A DNA stretch of 64,000 bases, taken from Mesostigma viride (lineage: Eukaryota; Streptophyta; Mesostigmatophyceae; Mesostigmatales; Mesostigmataceae). Positions 1-7,755 of this stretch are shown here, one piece after another. The position numbers and the translations under genes were made by a program. A model generated the notes under the pieces. The model saw only the letters and a program-made list of their open reading frames with translations, searched no databases and was not told the DNA's origin. The stretch lies in assembly GCA_009746045.1 (NCBI GenBank), contig RPFO01000256.1, positions 2,116,329-2,180,328 of the forward strand, in the 5' to 3' direction. Every line of letters begins with the position of its first letter. Positions within the stretch are counted from its first letter, which is position 1.

Positions 1-640
1 GGAGGGGGCTTGCCCACAGGGGCGGGCGTATGAGCCTGGACAATGGTCTTCCACGTCTTCTTGTCCTGCATAGCAGTCCAAGCAAGAGAGAGGGAGTGAA
101 TGCGATGTTCAAACGGGGCTGGGACCACTAGATCGGCCAGCAACTGCTGTGCCGGGTAGGTCGTGGCATGTTTGCCTACCTTCTTAGGTATGTCCTTGGG
201 GCCAGGCCAGGTCAGGATATGCCGCCCTGGCTGGCCAAGCCGCTGGGGGCCGGCCAGACCGAGGTCGGTGTCTACCTGGCTGGTGCGAGCAAGATGTCCT
301 ACGAATGCTATCCTAACGCTGCCTAATCTCGTCCGAATGTGAGGCATACCCTGATGCAAAGACTCGAATGACCTATGTGTGGAAAACCCTACATTCAGGA
401 CCTGTCGAAGCATCCTGTAAACCGTGCCGTCCAGCCGGGCCGCCAGCGAGTCCGTGAGCGTCCATGCCTTGGCCCCATACGTGAGCACCGTGAGAACCAG
501 AACCTTGAAGAGCCTTCGCTTGCGGTGCTCGCCCAGGTCCTTCCAGTGCCATTAGGTTTTGAGCAAACGATGCCTATAGCCCAGGCCAGGCCGATGCGGA
601 TGTCCACATCGTGCGGTGTCGGGGAGCATGCTCCCCAGCA
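1..640 (-). pseudogene. LINE-A reverse transcriptase C-terminal remnant, runs off left edge
   Basis: Read on the minus strand, this encodes the C-terminal part of an APE-type LINE ORF2. It shows the post-palm block (LLGSMLP, then a leucine-rich stretch ending in LTDSLAARLDGTVYRML) and the basic tail ending in VQAHTPAPVGKPPP near position 1. The same tail recurs at 28,262-28,432 and the same C-terminal block at 27,140-27,740, so it is one repeat family. The copy is 5'-truncated near 640, where it meets the 5' end of a plus-strand copy head-to-head, and its 3' end lies outside the window. Frames are interrupted, so it is a relic. The family is clear; the exact right boundary (620-715) is not. 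Confidence 0.7.
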
Positions 641-1899
641 GTCGCAACGCAGTGTGACCGCCCAGCCGAGCAGAATCGCGCCCAACAGAACCGCGCTTTC
701 GGCCCCAACCTTTCAAGGTCGACGATCACGACTGGACCAACATGTCCCCGGCAACTGCCATGCATTGCCTCTTCTTCAGGGACTACGCCTCGCTTTACGA
801 CCTGTGCGCATCCATCTCGACAGCATCAACCGCCTCATCACCCCGGACGGCAACTCAGGTTTAACCCCGGCGCTCTGCTCGGGTGCGCCCGCCCCGGCCC
901 GGCCAACTCCAACACACCATTCTCAACTCCCTTCTCATGCGCTCTGATGGCGAGATCCAGGGGCTCCATCCATCTCCGCACCCATGTGGAGTGTGCACTC
1001 CGTTCCAATCAGATCCTTACGGAAGCCTTCCAGCAGTGCACGTGACCCCCCTTGCTGCCGATGTGGCAGCAATGGGAGGCACGCTGGCTACTGAGCTTCC
1101 TCACCTTTCCACCACCGTCGCCTCCACCTCCACTGCCATCTCCGCCTCCACTGCCGACATCAAGGCCCAGCTCCTCGACATTGACAAGCCGCCTCCACGC
1201 CACCGCCCTCGCCCTTGAGTGCTTGCACGACACCGCAGGCCTCACCGCCCAGGTGGTGAAGGATATCGCTGCCCAGCCGGCATATATCTGCTGGCCCGGC
1301 CAGCGATATGCTCCTTCCACCCAGACCTGGGCGGACAATGCTGAAGCACCACACCACCTCCACCACCCAGCCACCATCGCGGCACAGCTCAAGCAACAAG
1401 CACTGATGCTCGACCTTCAGTGAGGAGGCCGAGCTCGACAAGCGCAGCCACAATGTCATAGTCAAGCACTGACTTCGACCAGCCGGTAGATGAGACCTCG
1501 GAGACGCTTCTCATGGCATTTAAGCGCGGCATTTTTGCCCCCATGCAACTCACTGGTGAGCTGCGGATGTCGGCTGTCGGCCTCCCCCGCACGCGGGGTA
1601 AGGCTGGCCCGGCACCCGTGCTCCTCACCTTAAGTACATGGCGGAAATGCTGTTGTTCGTTAAATGCCGCAAGACTGAGCTCTCACGGACTTGCTACATG
1701 CTGGACGACCACTTGACCCTGGCCCAGCAACAACGGCGACGCGAGCTATGGCCGACCTACCTTCAGCTCCGGCAGAGCGCAGGGGGGAAAATGTATACTG
1801 GAGGGGGGCGGTAATCCACGTCGACCACAAGCCCTGGCAGGCACCTCCTCGGCCACCCCGGCAGCAACCTCAGTCTATAGGGAATATATCACAGTAGTG
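641..1899 (+). pseudogene. LINE-A1 ORF1 (nucleic-acid-binding protein), degenerate
   Basis: Plus-strand remnant of the first LINE-A open reading frame. Readable blocks appear in order across shifting frames: an N-terminal block near 715-830 (DWTNMSPATAMHC); a Thr/Ser/Ala-rich coiled-coil-like stretch near 1,065-1,200 (LSTTVASTSTAISASTADIK); and a C-terminal block near 1,440-1,830 with LDDHLTLAQQQRRRELWP. The C-terminal block matches the better-preserved ORF1 at 4,746-5,930 (minus) and fragments at 49.2 and 63.2 kb. The layout resembles L1-type ORF1 proteins (coiled coil plus RNA-binding C-terminal domain), which coat the element RNA. Several frameshifts make it non-functional as read. It sits upstream of the endonuclease frame at 2.5 kb, as expected for ORF1-ORF2 order. 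Confidence 0.65.
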
Positions 1900-2338
1900 T
1901 AGATTAGTCAGATATGTGACACAACTGCTTGAAGATGCAGGGCTTCTGGGACTATCCGTACTCCGCGCCCGCATGATTGACAAGGAGAAATGGGCTGCCA
2001 TCTGCGATAAGCACCTTCCCGAGGGGTATGCTCCTGTTTTCTCCCCACGGGCCGGGCCGCGGCCCGTTGCTAGCCAGGGTAGAAGTCCGCAGGTGGAGGT
2101 TATTGGTCCTGAGGATAGCCGCTACACTACCGCCTCGTCTGCCATTACAGTAGAGGACAGCTCGGATGAGGATTACATCCCAGGTGGATCTAGTGCTTAA
2201 CGGTTGGGGGATGATGCAGACGATATTTGTTTAAACTTTTGTGTAATTATTTTTCTAATGAGATTAGCATAGTACTCCGTGGCATGCCGGCTTTGCACAT
2301 GACACGCAAGTACTTACTTACTTACTTAGATTAGTCAG
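1900..2338 (+). mobile_element. 5'-truncated LINE with (CTTA)n tail inserted in LINE-A1 linker
   Basis: A roughly 415-bp insertion (1,912-2,326) is bounded by a perfect 12-bp duplication, TAGATTAGTCAG, at 1,900-1,911 and 2,327-2,338. The uninterrupted linker is visible at 49,490-49,520. The insert has an open frame at 1,916-2,200 (94 aa, starting MTQLLEDAG and containing GLSVLRARMIDKEKWA). This resembles the C-terminal tail of LINE-B near 45,780-45,980 (EDMGGLGLSVIWKKMMDKAKWA). It ends in four CTTA repeats. This is the expected product of target-primed reverse transcription: a 3' end plus simple-repeat tail and a target duplication. The small protein is a LINE C-terminus, not a separate gene. 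Confidence 0.85.
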
Positions 2339-3330
2339 GCTTAGCCTACTACATAGCATGTGGCCTACGCGCATGTGCGCCCATAATATCCCCAATGAAT
2401 GACGCCTTCAGAATTTAGCCAAGCCATGCCCATCTCCCATCGTCGTTCTCGTCTGTCCCCTGTTGGGCCAGCAGGCATCCTTGGCCCTCGATCGCAACTT
2501 TCAACGTACGCACATTGCTATATATGGCAGATAGCGACCATAGCTACCGGGTGGAGGAGCTCGTTGCCTTTTGCATTGCACGTCGTGTGTCTATTCTAGG
2601 CGTGCAGGAGCATCGATCGTCGCACGGTGCCATTTGGCATGCACGGTGCGCACTGATCGCCTAGCTGGCAGGCGGTCGGCGTTTTTACTTCGCTGGCAGT
2701 GGGACGCCAGGCCAAGGTGGTGTTGGCCTTTTGTGTTCGCCGCTGGCAGCTGCCAGCCTCAGCACGCTAAAGTTTCTAACCCCACGCCTTATATGGTGGC
2801 ACATTTCACCTCAGTTGAGGGGCGGTCTAAACGCCACCTCACGGTTGGGGTGGGTTAGTAACGCACCCCATAGTGGTCTACTATACCTGAGTTGGAACGC
2901 CAGAAGTTCTTCGAGGACTTGCATGCATAGCCTTGAGGGGGCCACTCTGGCCCGCCACTTCCTGGTTATGCTGCTCGATGCCAATGCCATGGATCCCCGT
3001 GGGCACTGCTGGCAGTCGCTTTGCGCCTGCCAGCACGGCTGCCAACGACAACACTCCCCTGTTTTCTGCCTTTTTGCGGGATAGCGGGATGGTTGCTGTC
3101 AACTGCATGCCACTTCCAACGTCCCGGCTCACAAGACTTTGTCACTTTTCGGGGCCCCGCTAGTAGGTCGACCGTCAGGCCTGTCTGGACTACGTGGTGG
3201 TTAATTAATTACGGCAGCCCCGGTGTACTTCGGTTCTGGACACCCGAGTATATTCGACACGCCCACGGTGTGCTCTGACCACCATGCAGTTGGTGGCATG
3301 TGCGACCATTCGGCTCCGGTTCCATGTCCG
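2339..3330 (+). pseudogene. LINE-A1 ORF2 N-terminus: apurinic endonuclease (APE) domain, degenerate
   Basis: After a conserved linker (2,339-2,490), the plus strand encodes APE-type endonuclease blocks in order, in shifting frames. ATFNVRTL starts near 2,495. RVEELVAFCIARRVSIL and VQEHR lie near 2,545-2,610, where the Glu would be a metal-binding catalytic residue. GGVGLLCSPLAAASL lies near 2,718, LLDANAM near 2,972 (cf. MLLDANA in LINE-B at 48.5 kb), and SDHHAVGG near 3,277-3,300 matches the terminal Ser-Asp-His motif. In intact elements this domain nicks target DNA to prime reverse transcription. Multiple frameshifts and stops break this copy. Family membership is supported by motif order; the clade was not tested. 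Confidence 0.7.
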
Positions 3331-4339
3331 GCCCGCGCGCTGCGCCCGGCAGTGCCGGCCCGCCCCGACTGGTCTGCTCTACGCCCGGTCCGGGGGGATC
3401 CGGCCTGAGGACTGGACGGGCGCCGAGCGCGAGCGGAACAGGTGCCGACGGGAGTCATCCTAGCTGTCAGCCCTGGACGCCCAGACGGACGTCGACGCGC
3501 TGGCCCAGGGTGCTCCCAACGCCGCCATTTTTTCGGGCTTTGCGGCCCGCACCCCGTTGCTGCATGGCGGCGGCCCGGCACCTGCCGGTCATGCCCCGCC
3601 ACCGCCCCGGCCCGCTCTACCGCCAGGACCCCAAGGTCTTGGCCGCCCTGGTCGCTTGAGGCGGTGCTGGCAGCACCGCCTCAATTAAGCGTAACCGGGG
3701 GCCCGCTGCAGAAACCGGTGCTCAAGGCTGCCCTTGTGGAGGCCTACGAGCACGCTCAGGACGCAGGGGCGGCCCGCAGACAGTGCCGCATCGCAGATGC
3801 CATGCAAGGCCTGCCAAGCTCGCAACCAGGGCAAGGACATGTGGTACCACCTCGACCGGCTCGGCGGCCGGCGGCAGCGCACTCCGGTGGAGCACACGAG
3901 GGACGGCACGGCGCCGGTCAGCCTTGACCGCTGGTTGGCCCTCAATGTTTCCTTGACATGCAGGTGTGGCTCGCACCCCCCACGGCCCCGCCGCTTCACC
4001 CCGAGACGGCCGCCCGCCTCGGTGTTGCCGGACCCCCCCCGCCGCGCCGCCGGCGCCCCCCTGGACTCGGCCGCGCCGGACTACCAAGTCCCCGCCTTGC
4101 AGGAGGGCTGCCTTGCCACCAACGGCCGGGCGTCGTCCACCCCTAGCTTCACTTTGAAGGAATTGCATGGACGGCGCCCTTGCTCGCCTGCGGTACGACG
4201 CGGCGGTCGGTGCCGACCACCTTTCTGCTGAGCTGCTGAAGACCCCTGACCCGGCGGCGGTGAGGGATCTTCTGCTGGCGTTCTGCAACCGTGTCCTGCT
4301 CTCTGATGAGCCTCCGCCTGCTGAGTGGCAGACGGCCAT
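3331..4339 (+). pseudogene. LINE-A1 ORF2 segment between endonuclease and reverse transcriptase
   Basis: Plus-strand continuation of LINE-A1 ORF2, closely matching 61,435-62,300 (plus). Shared blocks include a Pro/Ala/Arg-rich linker, CQARNQGKDMWYHLDRLGG near 3,810-3,870, and the start of the RT domain near 4,165-4,335 (LARLRYDAAVG, then AFCNRVLLSDEPPPAEWQT). The last bases, CAGACGGCCAT, are duplicated at 5,937-5,947, so the reading is cut by an insertion and resumes 1.6 kb downstream. Several frameshifts relative to the 61-kb copy make it a relic. Confidence 0.7.
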
Positions 4340-5936
4340 TAATTAATTAATAAGCACGTGACTGCGTCACGTGGGTGCCAATACAGAGTAAAGGAACCTT
4401 CAACCCTTTATACACAGCGAGAAGGAGGGAGGGCGCCCTATAGCTTCTCTCACTGCCGCAGGTGGGCAGGCCACAGAGCGCTCTTTCCACGGCATGGTGC
4501 CGGGGCGCAACACTGTGGGTGCAATACAACCAGTGCAATACCATAGGTAGGCTGACGCATAGCTTATGCTACAAATGTGAGGTGGGCGCAAGACGTCGGC
4601 TAATTAAGGCGCAAGCTGATGGCCACAAGGTGCCAGAGCTAATTGAAGGTACTATAACGCTGTGCGCTAATATCGTTTCAAGTGCTGTAATGCCTAAGCT
4701 ATCCCATAATCGATTGCCCCCATCTAGACAACTAGCTGGAGTGCTCTATCCCGGGGAGGCCCGGGGGGGCTTCCACAGTTTCTTGTTGACATAGAGGTCC
4801 CCGCCCCGCCAGTACACTTGGGGCTTCTCGGGGTTGGTCTTGTGGCGGATGTAGTCGGGCCACTGATCGCGGCGTTGCTGCTGCTGGGCTGGCGTCAGGT
4901 CGTCGTCAAGCGACCAGGAGGTGTTCACCAGCTTCTTGCGGCGAGAGAGGAACCGAACTCGGGCTGTGATGTCGCTGAAGGTGAGGACCACTGGAGGGGG
5001 CCCAGCCTTGGCCCGTGGATGGGGCAGGCGGTAGGCGCCCTGCAGTATCGCACCTGGCAGCTGCATGCACGCCAAGAGCTGTTTCTTCAGCTCGTCGAGA
5101 AGAGAGTCTGGGGTCTCCTCCGGCGGCATGTCGAAGCGCCTGAGGATGACCCGGCAGCGGCGACGGTCGCGGTCAGCGGCCTCGCGGCGCGTGTCTTCCA
5201 GCTCCTGGAGCTTGGTGGTGATGGCGGTCGTGGTAGAGGATGCCTGGCTCTTGAGCAGGTACGTCCGCCCAGGAGGCGCGAGTCGAGGGGTCATCGCTAG
5301 CCCTACCAGCAGGTTGGGCGGCGATGGTGGCCGTTCGCTCGGCAATCTCGGGGACCTGCGTGGCCAGGGCGTCTACCTTGGCAGCAACTGCCTCAAGTTT
5401 CACGGTGCCATGGCCGACTCGGCCTTCCACCTGGTTAAGGCGGGTGGTCACAGTGGCTGTGGCCTCGGAAACTTTGGTGGCAATGTGCTCTTGCGTAGCA
5501 GTAAACTGAGGCTGGAGCTTAAGGGCGACTCTGGCTTCGATGTTGTTGACCTTGGCCGAGAGAGTGTTGAGTGGGCCGTCAGGCGCGTTCAGGGCGGCGA
5601 GCTGCTCAGCCATCGGCGCCAGCTGCTCCGCCACTGCAGCTCGGATGGAGTCCGTGCTGGGGGAGGTGCTGCTCTGCGGGGATGCTGCAGCTGCTGTGGC
5701 TGCCCGTCTGCGCTCATGCAGGAGGCTCCTGAGGCCAGCGTAGCCAATCTGGGTGATGTCCTGGGCGTCGCAGAGCAGGTAGCTGCACATGATGACTGCC
5801 TTCAAGTACGCCTCCGGTTCTTGAAGCAGCCATTCCCAGGCGGGCTTGGTGACCTTGTCGCCAGGGGTATGCAGGAAAAGTTCGTCATGGCGGGCCAGGA
5901 ACTTGATAACATCGTCACATTGTTCCTTCGGCCATC
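4340..5936 (-). mobile_element. ORF1-only half-LINE inserted in LINE-A1 (TSD CAGACGGCCAT)
   Basis: A 1.6-kb minus-strand element is flanked by an 11-bp duplication, CAGACGGCCAT, at 4,329-4,339 and 5,937-5,947, and interrupts the LINE-A1 reverse transcriptase. It reads 5' to 3': ORF1 (5,930-4,746), then directly a 3' untranslated region with the LINE-A terminus (stem CACGTGAC, loop TGC, stem GTCACGTG at 4,356-4,374) and an ATTA-repeat tail at 4,340-4,352. No ORF2 sequence lies between ORF1 and the 3' end. It is therefore a non-autonomous ORF1-only derivative, analogous in layout to mammalian half-L1 (HAL1) elements, presumably moved in trans by a full LINE-A. Confidence 0.85.
4746..5930 (-). 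CDS. LINE ORF1 protein (coiled coil plus L1-like RNA-binding domain), one frameshift
   Basis: Minus-strand ORF1 of the half-LINE. The N-terminal part (block FLHTPGDKVTKPAWEWLL, then an Ala-rich heptad region near residues 50-180 that looks like a coiled coil) is open from about 5,930 to 5,173. The C-terminal part (RREAADRDRRRCRVIL, FDMPPEETPDSLLDEL, SLDDDLTPAQQQQRRDQWP, PQVYWRGGDLYVNKKLW) is open in another frame from 5,345 to 4,746. The two join only if one frameshift between about 5,345 and 5,230 is allowed. No convincing start Met lies before the target duplication, so the 5' end may be truncated; MKAVIMCSYLL at 5,805 is an internal candidate. By analogy with L1 ORF1p it would trimerise and bind element RNA. 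Confidence 0.6.
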
Positions 5937-6045
5937 CAGACGGCCATCCGAGGAGTCATGCTGTGCAAGAAGGGCTCTGCTGCTGACCCCGCGGTAAGTA
6001 TCGGGGTGTCTGCCTCCAGAGCGCCGCGCTGAAGGTCTTCATGCT
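5937..6045 (+). pseudogene. LINE-A1 reverse transcriptase, short segment between two insertions
   Basis: These 109 bp continue the RT of LINE-A1 after the half-LINE. The codons match 62,300-62,410 (plus): a MLCKKGSAADP block, then YRGVCLQSAALKVFM. It ends at TGCT, which is repeated at 26,390-26,393 on the far side of the 20.3-kb element. The downstream RT codons resume there. Confidence 0.85.
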
Positions 6046-6109
6046 GGGTGGTCCCACGCGGAATGGGGTAGATTTTTGCAAGAAAAAAACGCTAATTTCA
6101 ATCGTCCGA
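6046..6109 (+). repeat. Left terminal inverted repeat of the 20.3-kb element
   Basis: Starts GGGTGGTCCCACGCGG. The first 24 bp match the reverse complement of 26,366-26,389 exactly. After a 9-10 bp length difference, a further ~33 bp match with one substitution up to CAATCGTCCGA. Confidence 0.85.
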
Positions 6110-6493
6110 AAACCGGACATTGCGCCGAAATTCTTGCCGAAAATTTGGCAGCCGAGCGAATTTTTCGCCCGACGGACTTTGCGCCGAAATTTTGTGTCTG
6201 CCGTGCTTCGAACTCAACCGACTCCTGCTGTTGCGTGCACTTTGTCCGATGCCTGCAGGCCACGCACGAATTTTGCGACCGAAATATGACGACTAGACAA
6301 GTTTATCGACGACCTACATCGATCTATTGCCACTTTTGAAGTCCTTGGCTTGCTAGCAGCTTTTGATTATCAATGCCGGGAACAAAATTGCCGAAATTTT
6401 TTATTGAATCAGTACATATATGTGCACATGTCCGTAATTTTATCATTCGCAATTTTGACATTGTCGGAGTATTTGACAACTTAGGCATTGCGC

Positions 6494-7132
6494 CTAGAAA
6501 AAGGTGCCCCATCCGTCGATGTCAAAATCGCCGAAGGAGTACACTCCCTGGTACTGGTCTCCCCTGTAGTTGGGAGGCTCGCCTGTATACATTTTGGTGT
6601 TCCACTTGGCCCCGCCGTTCTCCGCAGCAGCCAGGAACTCCTGCTGGGCCTCGGCCCTCAGGCGCATCATTGATACATTGGGAGAGCCCGGAATTTCCGT
6701 GCTCTCCACCACCACTCTCGCCTGATTGTCAGGCACGCATTGGTAAGCAGGGTTCAAATCTGAATCGGGTGGCACCAGATCGATCATGCCATTGCCGAAC
6801 GCAATGACACCTGCACCCCACTGTGCAGAAGGTCCGAGCAACTCTACATCAATTCTGATGTTTGCAGCGTGCTCATTTTTGTCGACCATCACATAGGTAT
6901 GCTGAGAACCGAAAATATTGCTCTGCTCCATTTGTGACAGTGTTAAATTTCGGCAAGGTTGGCTGCTTGCAATCGACAGGAAATTGGTGACCCCGACAGC
7001 CAGACGCGCAAGGGTTATAACTGCAGGTAGAACCCAAAATTTGTCGATAAGGAGTAATGGAAGGGCACGACCACCAGTCACTAGTATTCGCTTCACCGGA
7101 CACCTTTTCAGCTTCCGGATAAAATTCAGCAA
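6494..7132 (-). CDS. Hypothetical protein near the left end of the 20.3-kb element
   Basis: Open frame of 212 codons on the minus strand, ending TGA about 450 bp inside the left TIR. The first ~65 residues are basic and hydrophobic and may be intron or leader. From MEQSNIFGSQHTY onward it reads like a folded, soluble protein: IRIDVELLGPSAQWGAGVIA, then MIDLVPPDSDLN, and a Gly/Tyr/Phe/Asp-rich end (FGDFDIDGWGTFF). I recognise no family. It lies on the same strand as the transposase and downstream of it, so it may be a separate small cargo gene or a last exon. There is no palindrome copy between it and the TIR. Start choice is uncertain. Confidence 0.45.
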   Translation of the reverse strand: MLNFIRKLKRCPVKRILVTGGRALPLLLIDKFWVLPAVITLARLAVGVTNFLSIASSQPCRNLTLSQMEQSNIFGSQHTYVMVDKNEHAANIRIDVELLGPSAQWGAGVIAFGNGMIDLVPPDSDLNPAYQCVPDNQARVVVESTEIPGSPNVSMMRLRAEAQQEFLAAAENGGAKWNTKMYTGEPPNYRGDQYQGVYSFGDFDIDGWGTFF

Positions 7133-7251
7133 GAGCAGCGGCGATTAGATACTAAATATTGCGTTATTGGTTCGTACCGTACCCAGACAAAAATTGTACT
7201 AGTGACGCAATTGTACTAGGCGGAATGACAACTGCGCCCGGCAAATAAGTA

Positions 7252-7463
7252 TTTATTGCTCCAACCCCAACCTAACTTGTTCCGGAGCTGTTCGAAGCGA
7301 AGAGCAATGGAAGGGATCGGACCCGAGCCAGATTTGAGTGCGGAACATGATGGCTGGCCTACCTCACTCCGAACATTAATGTGGACCCGGGTTCGAATCC
7401 TGTCAGTGCTATTCGCTTCGAACAGTTCCGGAACGATTTTTTTTGTGGGGGTGGAGCAATAAA
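7252..7463. repeat. 212-bp fold-back element with ~55-bp inverted ends and a tRNA-like B box
   Basis: TTTATTGCTCCAACCCC at the left end is inverted at the right (GGGGGTGGAGCAATAAA). The match continues inward through TTCCGGAGCTGTTCGAAGCG and its inverted partner, giving ~55-bp arms around a ~100-bp centre. The centre contains GGTTCGAATCC (near 7,389-7,399), a match to the RNA polymerase III B box, and TGGCTGGCCTACC upstream as a weak A box. It could be a MITE or an inverted tRNA-related SINE. No clear target duplication was seen. Confidence 0.6.
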
Positions 7464-7755
7464 TTCTCGACATGCAGAAACAAATGTCGAATAGATTGTG
7501 CAAAAAAATATCGAAATCCTTATCATTATTTAAATATACAGCATAAAATTATGTTGCAGTAAAAAATAACTGTTAATTGAAGGCCGCAAAAAATTATCAA
7601 CTACCCTTAAACTTGACCACAGAAAGATCTCGAAAAATATATACAATATATGCGGCCACCTTTTTACACCCTACTGAAGCCCCACTCTAAAGATATAATA
7701 CGAGCCGAAACTAGGGCGTCGTCTACCCGCAGCGAGACCCCAATTTCTTGTTAAT

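Noticed and set aside
1-1045. Plus-strand frames at 375-947 and 611-1,045 as genes
   Set aside because: The first is antisense to the LINE-A reverse transcriptase end. The second crosses the junction into LINE-A1 ORF1 in the wrong frame.
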